A DNA stretch of 64,000 nucleotides from JBMNUM01 sp050946275 (GTDB lineage: Bacteria > Actinomycetota > Coriobacteriia > Coriobacteriales > CADBOM01), in contig JBMNUM010000007.1 in assembly GCA_050946275.1 (NCBI GenBank), forward strand, positions 1-64,000, given 5' to 3'. Made by a program: the position numbers and the translations under genes. Under the pieces are notes generated by a model. It was not told where the DNA came from, did no database searches, and was given only the letters and a program-made list of their open reading frames with translations. This document shows positions 56,388-64,000 of this stretch, piece by piece. Positions within the stretch are counted from its first letter, which is position 1. Every line of letters starts with the position of its first letter.

Positions 56388-58894
56388 TACTCGTAGTCAC
56401 CGAGAAGAACATCGCGGCACAGAAGATCGCCGATTTGCTCGGCGATACCAAACCCGTGTCCGACAAGGTGTACAACACCCCGGTGTACCGCTTCAAGCAC
56501 AACGGCGACGAATGGGTCGCCATCGGCTTGCGCGGCCACATACTCGGCATGGACTTCGTTCCCAAGCTCGAGTACAAGTCGCGCAAGGGATGGGTCGGCA
56601 TCGACGACGAGGGCAACGAGATTCCCGCGCCCGGCATCCCCGATAGCCTCGACAAGCCGCCGTTCAAGAAGCGCAAGCCGTTTTACGAGAACGGCGTGAG
56701 CCTCAAGGACTGGAAGGTGCCGGTGCTGCCGTACCTCGTGTACGCCCCGGTGGTCAAGACCCCGGCCGAGAAGGACATCATCCGCACGCTCAAGAACCTC
56801 GCGAAGAAGGCCGACGAGATCATCATCGCCACGGACTTCGACCGCGAGGGAGAGCTCATCGGCTCCGACGCCGTCCTCATGATCGACGAGGTCTCGAACG
56901 CGCCCATCACCCGTGCCCGCTATTCGGCGCTCACGAAGGGCGAGATCACCAACGCGTTCGACAACCTCGTAGAGCTCGACGTCAACCTGGCGCAGGCGGG
57001 AGACTCCCGCCGTCTCATCGACCTCGTCTGGGGCGCCGTGCTCACCCGCTATCTCACCATGGCGAAGTTCAGCGGGTTCGGCACCGTGCGCTCCGCCGGC
57101 CGCGTGCAGACCCCCACGCTCGCGCTCATCGTCGAGCGCGAGAAGGAGCGTCTCGCCTTCGTGCCCGAGGATTACTGGGTCATCAAGGCCACGTGCGCCG
57201 ATGGCGACGGGCATTCGTTCTCCACGGGTCACGCGGCCGATCGCTTTGATGATGGGGCGAAGGCCCGGGCTGCGTTCGACCGCGTCAAGGACGCGACCGA
57301 GGCCCGCGTGACGGGCATCGAGAAGAAGAAGCGCACCGTCCCCGCGCCCGCCCCGTTCAACACGACTTCCCTGCAGGCGGCCGCCGCGGCGATCGGGCTC
57401 ACCCCGGCCCGCACGATGAGGCTCGCCGAGTCACTCTACATGAGCGGTTACATCTCGTATCCGCGTGTCGACAACACGGTGTACCCGAACTCCATCGATT
57501 TCGCGGTATCGCTCAAGATGCTCTCCGGCAATCCGGCGTACGCCCCGTACGCGCGCAAGCTCCTCGCCCGGGGCAAGCTCACGCCGACGCGCGGCAAGAC
57601 GCAGACGACGGACCACCCGCCCATCCATCCGACCGGATGCGCGAGCTCCGAGAAGCTCAAGGCCGACGAGTGGAAGCTCTACAACCTTATCGCGCGGCGC
57701 TTCATGGCGACGCTCTCCGGCCCGGCGACCATGGAGGCCACGAAGGTCTCGCTGGATGTCAACGGCGAGCCGTTCGTCTCGCGCGGGGATGTCGTCCTCG
57801 TCGAGGGTTTCCGCGAGGTCTATCCCTATGGCGCGAAGAAGGACGAGGATCTGCCGCAGCTTTCCGAAGGCGACGTTCTCGCATTCTCGGACCCGGAGCT
57901 GCTGAAGAAGCAGACCGAGCCCCCGGCGCGCTATTCGCAGGGCAAGCTCATCCAGGAGATGGAGAAGCTCGGTCTCGGCACGAAGTCGACGCGCCACTCG
58001 ACGATCGAGCGCCTGCAGGAGGTCAACTACATCCAGAACAACCCGCTCGAGCCCACGCAGCTCGGCATGGCCGTCATCGATGCGCTCGGGCAGTTCGCGC
58101 CCCGCATCGTCTCGCCGGTCATGACGTCCGAGCTCGAGGAGGAGATGAGCGCCATCTCGGTGGGTGAGGAGACGCTCGGCAACGTCGTGGGCCATTCGCG
58201 CGACCTGCTCGACGACGTGATCGAGGTGCTCATCCCGAAGAAGGAGGAGGTGGGCGAGGCTCTTACCGAGGCGGTCAACGCCGACGCGAAGGTGGGCACC
58301 TGCCCCAAGTGCGGTCACGACCTGCTGTTGAAGAACTCGGCCAAGACTCGTTCCCGGTTCATCGGCTGCTCCAATTGGCCCGAATGCGACGCGACGTATC
58401 CCGTTCCCGAGGGAAGGCTGCGACAGACCGAGGAGCTGTGCCCCGAATGCGGCGGCCCGATGATCACCGTGCAGCCCTTCCGCTCGAAGCCGAAGAACAT
58501 GTGCATCGACCCGAACTGCAAATCGAACTACGAGCCGAGCGTCGTCGTCGGCGACTGCAAGGCCTGCGAGCGCCTGGGCAAGACTTCGCGCCTCATCGCG
58601 CAGAAGAACCCCAAGACGCTCAAGCGCTTCATCCGCTGCGAGAACTACGACGAGTGCCAGACAAGCTACCCGCTGCCCCGCAACGGCAAGATCGAGGCGA
58701 CGGGCGAGTATTGCGAGCACTGCGATGCCCCGCTCGTCGTCGTGCAGACGCGCCGCGGGCCGTGGAAGCTCTGCCCGAACCTCTCGTGCCCGAGCCAGAA
58801 GAAGGATGAAGAGAAGAGCTCGTCGGGACGCAAGACGACCCGCAAGTCGACGCGCGGCAAGTCGACGGGCACGCGCAAGAAGGCCGGCAAGTAG
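56384..58894 (+). CDS. Type IA DNA topoisomerase, archaeal-type TopA with four C-terminal zinc ribbons
   Basis: An 836-residue type IA topoisomerase. The toprim domain starts at once (ILVVTEKNIAAQKIADLL; ATDFDREGELIG with the acidic metal ligands, about 146-155). The catalytic Tyr lies in SGYISYPRVDNTVYP (about 359), whose wording matches archaeal rather than ordinary bacterial TopA (usually YMRTDS). The C-terminus holds four cysteine ribbon units with CPKCG (about 640), CPECGG (about 686), CKACE (about 725) and CEHCD (about 777), then a Lys/Arg/Ser/Thr-rich basic tail. It should relax negative supercoils. The GTG at 56384 overlaps hypB and has GGAGGT upstream. A standard bacterial topA may exist elsewhere. 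Confidence 0.92.
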   Translation: MILVVTEKNIAAQKIADLLGDTKPVSDKVYNTPVYRFKHNGDEWVAIGLRGHILGMDFVPKLEYKSRKGWVGIDDEGNEIPAPGIPDSLDKPPFKKRKPFYENGVSLKDWKVPVLPYLVYAPVVKTPAEKDIIRTLKNLAKKADEIIIATDFDREGELIGSDAVLMIDEVSNAPITRARYSALTKGEITNAFDNLVELDVNLAQAGDSRRLIDLVWGAVLTRYLTMAKFSGFGTVRSAGRVQTPTLALIVEREKERLAFVPEDYWVIKATCADGDGHSFSTGHAADRFDDGAKARAAFDRVKDATEARVTGIEKKKRTVPAPAPFNTTSLQAAAAAIGLTPARTMRLAESLYMSGYISYPRVDNTVYPNSIDFAVSLKMLSGNPAYAPYARKLLARGKLTPTRGKTQTTDHPPIHPTGCASSEKLKADEWKLYNLIARRFMATLSGPATMEATKVSLDVNGEPFVSRGDVVLVEGFREVYPYGAKKDEDLPQLSEGDVLAFSDPELLKKQTEPPARYSQGKLIQEMEKLGLGTKSTRHSTIERLQEVNYIQNNPLEPTQLGMAVIDALGQFAPRIVSPVMTSELEEEMSAISVGEETLGNVVGHSRDLLDDVIEVLIPKKEEVGEALTEAVNADAKVGTCPKCGHDLLLKNSAKTRSRFIGCSNWPECDATYPVPEGRLRQTEELCPECGGPMITVQPFRSKPKNMCIDPNCKSNYEPSVVVGDCKACERLGKTSRLIAQKNPKTLKRFIRCENYDECQTSYPLPRNGKIEATGEYCEHCDAPLVVVQTRRGPWKLCPNLSCPSQKKDEEKSSSGRKTTRKSTRGKSTGTRKKAGK

Positions 58895-58945
58895 CGCGCC
58901 GGACCCCGGCGGTCCCGCGCGCCGCATCGCAAGTCCATCGCATAT

Positions 58946-58983
58946 CCCGGATAGCCGACCTTGTGCGGTTATCCGGGCTTTTA
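58946..58983 (+). terminator. Terminator after the topoisomerase gene
   Basis: CCCGGATA (58946-58953) pairs with TATCCGGG (58970-58977), with further inner pairing of GCCGA/GCGGT type, followed by CTTTTA. It lies about 50 nt upstream of mdh. Confidence 0.7.
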
Positions 58984-59032
58984 CTTGCTACCATAAGATG
59001 AGACCGAAACCCAATGCGAAAGGCTGGTTCTC

Positions 59033-59959
59033 ATGGCATATCCCAAGGTCACCATCGTAGGCGCGGGCAACGTGGGCGCGACTGCCGCCGAGCTCATCCT
59101 GTTCAAGAATCTCGCGGACGTCGTCTTGATCGATGTCGTGGAGGGCGTGCCCCAGGGCAAGGCGCTCGACATGATGCACATGCGCTCGCTCGCGAAGTTC
59201 GGCCCGGTCGTCACCGGAACGAACGACTACGCCGACACGGCGGGTAGCGATGTCGTCGTCATCACGGCCGGCGTGCCGCGCAAGCCGGGTATGACGCGCG
59301 AGGACCTGCTCGACACGAACTCCAAGATCATGCGCTCGGTCATCGAGCAGGTGCAGGCCGCCTCGCCCGATGCCATCATCATCTGCGTGACGAACCCGCT
59401 CGACGTCATGACGTACCTGGCCAAGCAGATCTCGGGTCTGCCCAAGGAGCGCATCTTCGGCATGGGAGGCGTGCTCGACTCGTCGCGCTTCGCCTTCGCC
59501 ATCCAGCAGACGCTCGATTGCGACATCGCCGACGTCGACGCCATCGTCGTGGGCGCCCATGGACAGGGCATGGTTCCGCTGCCGAAGCATTCGAGCGTCG
59601 CCGGAAAGCCCCTGACGGAGCTGCTCGACGCCGATGCCATCGCCGCTGTTTGCGAACGCACCGTCAACGGCGGCGCCGAGGTCGTCAACTACCTCAAGAC
59701 CGGATCGGCGTTCTACGCGCCCGGCGCGTCGATCGCCCGCATGGTCGAGGCCATCCTCACCGACTCGCACGACGTGCTGAGCGTGTGCGCGTACCTCGAG
59801 GGCGAGTACGGCATCGACGACATCTACATGTGCGTTCCGGTCGAGTTGGCTCGCGAGGGCATCGTGCGCGTCGTCGAGTTCGACCTCGATGACGAGGACA
59901 AGGCCCTGCTCGCCGAGTCCGCTGCAAGCATCCGCGCTTCCGTCGAGGCGCTTTCCTAG
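59033..59959 (+). CDS. mdh: Malate dehydrogenase (LDH-like, type 3)
   Basis: A 308-residue NAD-dependent dehydrogenase interconverting malate and oxaloacetate. It has the Rossmann motif GAGNVGATAAE, an acidic NAD-selecting residue in VVLIDVVEG, and the malate-type substrate loop GVPRKPGMTREDLL with arginines. The catalytic-His loop reads VGAHGQGMVPLPKHS, where most relatives have GGHGD; the histidine is kept but the following Asp is Gln. The ATG at 59033 is preceded by GAAAGG. The fumarase subunits follow 18 nt later, so the operon covers oxaloacetate-malate-fumarate, used reductively in fumarate-respiring anaerobes (inferred). Confidence 0.93.
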   Translation: MAYPKVTIVGAGNVGATAAELILFKNLADVVLIDVVEGVPQGKALDMMHMRSLAKFGPVVTGTNDYADTAGSDVVVITAGVPRKPGMTREDLLDTNSKIMRSVIEQVQAASPDAIIICVTNPLDVMTYLAKQISGLPKERIFGMGGVLDSSRFAFAIQQTLDCDIADVDAIVVGAHGQGMVPLPKHSSVAGKPLTELLDADAIAAVCERTVNGGAEVVNYLKTGSAFYAPGASIARMVEAILTDSHDVLSVCAYLEGEYGIDDIYMCVPVELAREGIVRVVEFDLDDEDKALLAESAASIRASVEALS

Positions 59960-59977
59960 GCTCGGGAGGCTGGCGCG

Positions 59978-60844
59978 ATGGACGGCGTGGCATTCAAGGA
60001 GCTTACCGCGGCTGGCGTCGCCGCCGCGGTGCGTGCGGCGATTCCGCTCATCGCGACGCGGACGCGCCCCGATTTCATGGATGCGCTGCGCGAGGCCGCT
60101 GCCCGCGAGACGGGCGAGCGCGCCCGCTCGGTGCTCGCCATGATGCTCGAAAACGATGATATCGCCCGGCGCGACCACGTGCCCATCTGCCAGGACACCG
60201 GCTCGGTATGGGTGTATCTGGAGGTTGGCTGCGACCAGAGCGTCCCCGGCGACATCTTCTCGCTGGTCGACGATGCCGTCGCCGATGCATATGCCGACGC
60301 GCGCCTCCGCATGAGCATCCTCGCCGATGCGCTCGTGCAGCGCGAGAACACCACCACGAACGCGCCGGCCTTCACCGAAGTCGGTTTCTCGGGTCGTCCG
60401 GGTGCACGGTTGCATGTCATGCTCAAGGGAGGCGGGTCGGATAACGCCTCGCGTGTCGTCATGCTTCCGCCGGGTGCCGGTTACGAGGGCATCGAGGAGG
60501 CCGTCGTCTCGTGCGTGAGGGAGAAGGGTTCTTCCGCTTGCCCGCCGCTGCTCATCGGCATCGGCGTGGGCGCCACGTTCGACAAGGTGGCGGGTCTCGC
60601 CAAGAAGGCGCTCCTCCGCCCCGTGGGCATCGCGTCTTCCGATCCGCGCGTCGCCGAGATCGAGGAGCGCCTCCTGCGCGCCGTCAACGCGACGGGGGTC
60701 GGACCCGCCGGCCTCGGCGGGGACACCACCGCGCTCGCGGTGAACATCAACACCGCACCGTGCCACATCGCCGCCCTCCCGCTTGCGATCAACATGGGAT
60801 GCTGCGCCATGCGCTCCATCTCGCTCGAGCTTGAGGAGGCATGA
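59978..60844 (+). CDS. Class I fumarate hydratase, alpha subunit
   Basis: A 288-residue N-terminal half of the oxygen-sensitive [4Fe-4S] fumarase family. Recognised by HVPICQDTGSVWVYLEVG, the cysteine-containing NMGCCAMRS near the C-terminus, and APCHIAALPLAINMG; these supply cluster cysteines. The family also includes tartrate dehydratase alpha subunits, but the neighbouring malate dehydrogenase favours fumarase. It follows mdh closely and overlaps the beta-subunit gene by 4 nt (ATGA). Confidence 0.92.
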   Translation: MDGVAFKELTAAGVAAAVRAAIPLIATRTRPDFMDALREAAARETGERARSVLAMMLENDDIARRDHVPICQDTGSVWVYLEVGCDQSVPGDIFSLVDDAVADAYADARLRMSILADALVQRENTTTNAPAFTEVGFSGRPGARLHVMLKGGGSDNASRVVMLPPGAGYEGIEEAVVSCVREKGSSACPPLLIGIGVGATFDKVAGLAKKALLRPVGIASSDPRVAEIEERLLRAVNATGVGPAGLGGDTTALAVNINTAPCHIAALPLAINMGCCAMRSISLELEEA

Positions 60845-61398
60845 TGGCAGGCGATCAGATCCGCATCCAACTTCCAGCTGGCAAAGAGGCGCTCGGATCG
60901 CTTCGCGCGGGCGACCGCGTGCTGTTGAGCGGCCCCGTCTTCACCATGCGCGATGCCGGTCACATGCGCGCCGTCTCGTATCTCGACGAGCACGGCGAGC
61001 TGCCCTTCGGCCTTGCGGGGCAGACGCTGTTCTACGCTGGCCCCACGCCGGCCTCTGCCGGCAGGCCCCATGGCGCCATAGGCCCCACGACCGCTTCCCG
61101 CATGGACTTCGCCACGCCCCGCCTGTTCGGCGCGGGCATCGCCGCGACCATCGGCAAGGGCAAGCGCGGCGCCTCGGTCAAGGAAGCGTGCCGCGAGTTC
61201 GGATGCGTGCACTTCACCGCCGTCGGCGGCGTCGCGGCACTGCTGGCCTCGTGCGTGGTCTCGTCGGATCCCGTCGCATGGCCGGAGCTCGGCACCGAGG
61301 CGCTCGTGAGGCTCGAGCTCGTCGATTTCCCGGCGTTCGTCGGCATCGACGCCCTGGGGACGGACATTTTCGATTCCATCGGCTGCGAGGTGTCGTGA
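60841..61398 (+). CDS. Class I fumarate hydratase, beta subunit
   Basis: A 185-residue C-terminal subunit of the split class I fumarase. Typical segments are LRAGDRVLLSGPVFTMRDAGH, YAGPTPASAGRPHGAIGPTT, GKGKRGASVKEACREFG and the C-terminal FDSIGCEVS. Overlaps the alpha gene by 4 nt and tmk by 1 nt, so it is in one operon with both. The two-gene form is typical of anaerobes. Confidence 0.92.
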   Translation: MMAGDQIRIQLPAGKEALGSLRAGDRVLLSGPVFTMRDAGHMRAVSYLDEHGELPFGLAGQTLFYAGPTPASAGRPHGAIGPTTASRMDFATPRLFGAGIAATIGKGKRGASVKEACREFGCVHFTAVGGVAALLASCVVSSDPVAWPELGTEALVRLELVDFPAFVGIDALGTDIFDSIGCEVS

Positions 61399-62042
61399 TG
61401 GCGCGCCGCGGCCTTTTCATAACCTTCGAGGGAGGCGAGGGCGTGGGCAAGTCCACGCAGATCGCCCGGCTGGCGACGCGTCTCGGGGAACTCGGGCGCG
61501 CGGTCGTCGTTCTGCGCGAGCCGGGATCGACCGCCATCGGCGAGCAGATCAGGAGCGTGCTCCTCGATCCCGCCAACACCGACCTCGACGCCCACGCCGA
61601 GCTTCTGCTCTATGAGGCGGCCCGGGCCCAGATGGTCGGGCAGATCGTCATGCCGGCCCTCGAGCGCGGCGATGTCGTCCTCTGCGATCGCTTCAACGAC
61701 TCGACGATGGCCTACCAGGGTGTTGCCCGGGGGCTCGGCGAGGGAACGGTCGCCCAAGTCGACGAGGTGGCTTGCCGGGGCATCGTTCCCGATAGGACGA
61801 TTCTGCTCGTGAACGATACCGCCGAATCGCTCGAGCGTGCTCGACGGGCGGGGGGAGCCGACCGCATCGAGGGCGAGTCGGTCGAGTTTCACGCAAAGGT
61901 CCACCGTGCGTTCGAGGATATCGCCGACCGCGACCCCGCCCGGGTGCGGCGCGTCGCGATGGTTCCCGGCGACATCGACGCCACCGCGGAGGCGGTGTTC
62001 GGGCAAGTTGCCGATCTGTTCGGGGAAGGTGGGGCGCGATGA
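61398..62042 (+). CDS. tmk: Thymidylate kinase
   Basis: A 214-residue dTMP kinase making dTDP for DNA synthesis. The P-loop is FEGGEGVGKSTQ (about 10-21), the DR motif is LCDRFNDSTMAYQG, and the LID has RRAGGADRIEG. The start ATG at 61398 shares its first base with the fumarase stop; longer upstream frames are shadows. It overlaps holB by 4 nt, the usual tmk-holB pair. Confidence 0.97.
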   Translation: MARRGLFITFEGGEGVGKSTQIARLATRLGELGRAVVVLREPGSTAIGEQIRSVLLDPANTDLDAHAELLLYEAARAQMVGQIVMPALERGDVVLCDRFNDSTMAYQGVARGLGEGTVAQVDEVACRGIVPDRTILLVNDTAESLERARRAGGADRIEGESVEFHAKVHRAFEDIADRDPARVRRVAMVPGDIDATAEAVFGQVADLFGEGGAR

Positions 62043-63199
62043 CGGCGGCTCAGGCAAAACCCGAATCCAAGGCGAACCCGTTCGCCTCCATCATCGGCCA
62101 GTCGCAGGTGTCCCGGTTCCTCGCCGAGGCGCATGCGGCGGGAGCCTTGTCGCATGCGTACCTGCTCGCCGGCCCCATGGGCTCGGGCAAGACGGAGACG
62201 GCTCTCGCGATCGCCAAGGCGTTCATCTGCCCCGACGGCGGATGCGGCGTGTGCGATGCGTGCAGGCGAGTCGAGCGCATGACCCATCCCGATGTGCACT
62301 GGATCGATCCCGAGGGCGTGGGGAGCTACCTAGCCGAGCAGATTCGCGATGTGATCAGGGACAGCACGCTTGCCCCCATCCGGGCCAACCGCAAGGTGTA
62401 TATCATCACGCGTGCCGACCTGCTCCGCGACAAGGCGGCCAACGCCTTCCTCAAGACCCTCGAGGAACCTCCGGCCGACACGTCCTTCGTGCTCATGGCG
62501 CGCATGCGCTCCAGCGTGCTGCCCACGATCGTCTCGCGGTGCCAGACCCTCACGTTCAGACGCCTTCCCGAGGCCGAGGCCCTCGGGCTCGTCTGCCGCG
62601 CGACCGGCGCCAGCGAGCAGGACGCCCGCGTCGCGCTCACGGCGACGGGCGGTTCGACGAAAAGCGCCTGCGAGTTCGTGAGATCCCCCTCGCGCAAGCA
62701 GGCCCGGCTCGTGGCCATCGAGGTCATGGAACGGCTTGGCGACGCCGATGGGGCCGACGTCCTCGACTGCGCTCGTCGCATGGTCGCGGCCGTCGATGCG
62801 CCCCAGGAGGAGATTCGCTCCCGCGCGGCAACCGAGCTGCAGGACAACGGCGAGTTTCTCTCCAAGGGAGCGCTGAACTATCTCGAGAAACGCAACGACC
62901 GCAAGATCGCCGCGAGCAAACGCGAGGTCTACAACGAGATGCTATCGGTCATCCGCTCATGGTTGCGCGACTGCGCGGCAGTGGGTTTTGAGCGTGAAAA
63001 ACTTATGGTCAACTATGATTGCCATTACACTATAGAGAAGACCGGCGCCCAGTTGGGCCTCGATGCGATCCTGCGCGCGCTGCGGGCGGTTGACTCAGCG
63101 GCGGAGCGCATCGCCAGAAATGTTGCACCGCAACTTGCCCTCGAGGCAATGTTGTTTGAAATAAGAGAGGTATTGTATGCCGGCAGTAGTGCCCGTTAG
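62039..63199 (+). CDS. holB: DNA polymerase III delta-prime subunit
   Basis: A 386-residue clamp-loader subunit of the AAA+ type. Walker A GPMGSGKTE (about 42-50), a zinc-binding cysteine cluster ICPDGGCGVCDACRR (about 63-77), the SRC region TIVSRCQTL, and LKTLEEPP are all present. Part of the complex that loads the beta clamp. It overlaps tmk by 4 nt and the next gene by 23 nt. Confidence 0.93.
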   Translation: MTAAQAKPESKANPFASIIGQSQVSRFLAEAHAAGALSHAYLLAGPMGSGKTETALAIAKAFICPDGGCGVCDACRRVERMTHPDVHWIDPEGVGSYLAEQIRDVIRDSTLAPIRANRKVYIITRADLLRDKAANAFLKTLEEPPADTSFVLMARMRSSVLPTIVSRCQTLTFRRLPEAEALGLVCRATGASEQDARVALTATGGSTKSACEFVRSPSRKQARLVAIEVMERLGDADGADVLDCARRMVAAVDAPQEEIRSRAATELQDNGEFLSKGALNYLEKRNDRKIAASKREVYNEMLSVIRSWLRDCAAVGFEREKLMVNYDCHYTIEKTGAQLGLDAILRALRAVDSAAERIARNVAPQLALEAMLFEIREVLYAGSSAR

Positions 63200-64000
63200 A
63201 TTCAAGCATAATGCGAAGGTTTACTGGTTCTCCTATAGCGACTGCGATCCCCAGAGGGGCTCGTATGTCGTCGTGGGCCGCGAGGGCGGCAAGGCGTTCG
63301 GGCTCGTCGATGGCGACCCGTTCGAACTGAGCGACGAGGAAGCGGGCAAGCTGCGCTCGCCGCTGAGCCCCATCATCCGCGTCGCGAGCGAGGACGATCT
63401 TGCCAAGAAGGAGGAGCTCGAGGCGAAGGGCGAGGAGGCCAAGACGGTCTTCCGCGAGCTCGCCGAGAAGCGCGGCCTCGATATCAAACCCATCGACGTC
63501 GAGTACATGCTCGACTCCGACAACGCAGTCTTCCATTTCTCATCCGAGGAGCGCGTCGATTTCCGCGAGCTCGTGCGCGACCTGGCATCGCGCCTGCACG
63601 TGCACGTCGACATGCGCCAGATGGGCGTTCGCGACGAGGCCCGCACGGTGGGAGGCATCGGCCATTGCGGTGAGGTGCTGTGCTGCGTGCGCATGAGCAG
63701 CGCCTTCCAGCCCGTGTCCATCAAGATGGCCAAGGAGCAGGACCTCCCGCTCAACCCCAGCAAGGTCTCGGGTGCCTGCGGCAGGCTCATGTGCTGCCTC
63801 CGTTACGAGTACGAGGCCTACAAGGACTTCAAGTCGCGCTCCCCGAAGCTCAACGCCACGATCGAGACCCCGGCGGGTCCCGCCAAGGTGATCGAGCTCA
63901 ACACGCCCAAGGAATACGTGAAACTCAAGCTGCTCGAGACCGATGAGGCGTTCATCGTTCCCATCGGCGGCATGGAGTGCGATCCCGAAAGCGACAGCCC
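63177..64000 (+). CDS. RicT/YaaT-like PSP1-domain protein (3' end outside window)
   Basis: An open frame of 274 codons running off the right end. The start ATG at 63177 overlaps holB and is preceded by GAGAGG. It carries the PSP1 domain with RELVRDLASRLHVHVDMRQMG, GGIGHCGEVLCCVRM and SGACGRLMCCLRYEYEAY, the cysteine pattern that binds an Fe-S cluster in the Bacillus RicAFT (Y-complex) proteins. In Bacillus the same gene lies directly after holB, so orthology is likely. The Bacillus protein affects RNase Y-dependent mRNA processing; whether that holds here is unknown. The product begins MPAVVPVRFKHNAKVYWFS. Confidence 0.9.
   Translation, partial: MPAVVPVRFKHNAKVYWFSYSDCDPQRGSYVVVGREGGKAFGLVDGDPFELSDEEAGKLRSPLSPIIRVASEDDLAKKEELEAKGEEAKTVFRELAEKRGLDIKPIDVEYMLDSDNAVFHFSSEERVDFRELVRDLASRLHVHVDMRQMGVRDEARTVGGIGHCGEVLCCVRMSSAFQPVSIKMAKEQDLPLNPSKVSGACGRLMCCLRYEYEAYKDFKSRSPKLNATIETPAGPAKVIELNTPKEYVKLKLLETDEAFIVPIGGMECDPESDS

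Noticed and set aside
60783..62042. A long plus-strand frame running through the fumarase beta gene into tmk
   Set aside because: Only the part from 61398 matches thymidylate kinase; the upstream part is an Arg-rich shadow of the beta-subunit gene.

Overview
The window looks like one contiguous piece of a chromosome from a high-GC Gram-positive bacterium. I infer class Coriobacteriia, probably Eggerthellaceae or a near relative. Reasons: actinobacterial-type ribosomal genes with several TTG/GTG starts, cell-wall-binding-repeat-2 and giant BspA/Cna-B surface proteins, DUF169 paralogues, an aldo/keto reductase with a dicluster ferredoxin tail, a two-subunit class I fumarase, and a split transketolase. 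No species name can be supported from the sequence alone, and the window holds no phage, IS element or CRISPR array.

Layout. 1-1.4 kb: 3' part of a 23S rRNA, a 5S rRNA locked in a 23-bp perfect stem, and an rrn terminator. 1.4-9 kb: a SARP/BTAD-type regulator, then six TGTTYRG heptamers at exactly 11-bp spacing ahead of secA, then prfB and the two transketolase subunits. 8.8-15.7 kb: ftsE, ftsX, an S41 protease, RNase R, smpB, a small lipoprotein and ssrA (tmRNA), so both partners of trans-translation lie together. The tmRNA 3' end and its terminator are partly duplicated downstream. 15.9-26 kb: a minus-strand lipoprotein and a roughly 3150-residue surface protein with an in-frame TAG in what would be its signal-peptide n-region. 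26-32.8 kb: an LTA-synthase-like sulfatase, a GtrA protein, rph, rdgB, two minus-strand tRNAs (Pro, Gly), two tandem DUF169 genes and a VanZ-like protein. 33-39 kb: sbcD, sbcC, an MBL-fold hydrolase and an aldo/keto reductase with Fe-S motifs. 39-46.4 kb: an envelope cluster (CWB2-transglutaminase protein, lipoprotein, MBOAT O-acyltransferase, AlgJ/X-like protein, HEAT-repeat protein). 46.5 kb: a 25-bp perfect palindromic element. 46.8-50.3 kb: infA-rpmJ-rpsM-rpsK-rpsD-rpoA-rplQ. 50.3-56.4 kb: pgi, an amidohydrolase, a small membrane protein, tatA, tatC, hypA, hypB. 56.4-64 kb: an archaeal-type topoisomerase I, mdh, both fumarase subunits, tmk, holB and the start of a RicT/YaaT-like gene cut by the window end.

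How the genes fit together. Housekeeping blocks (translation, secretion, division, repair) alternate with envelope-modifying genes. SecA, TatA/C and FtsEX supply export and division functions; HypA/B and Tat would serve an exported NiFe enzyme encoded elsewhere; malate dehydrogenase plus fumarase give the malate-fumarate leg of a (probably reductive) TCA branch. The observations most worth following are the phased heptamer array between the BTAD regulator and secA, the SPT instead of SPF tripeptide in release factor 2, the interrupted signal peptide of the giant surface protein, and the duplicated tmRNA tail.
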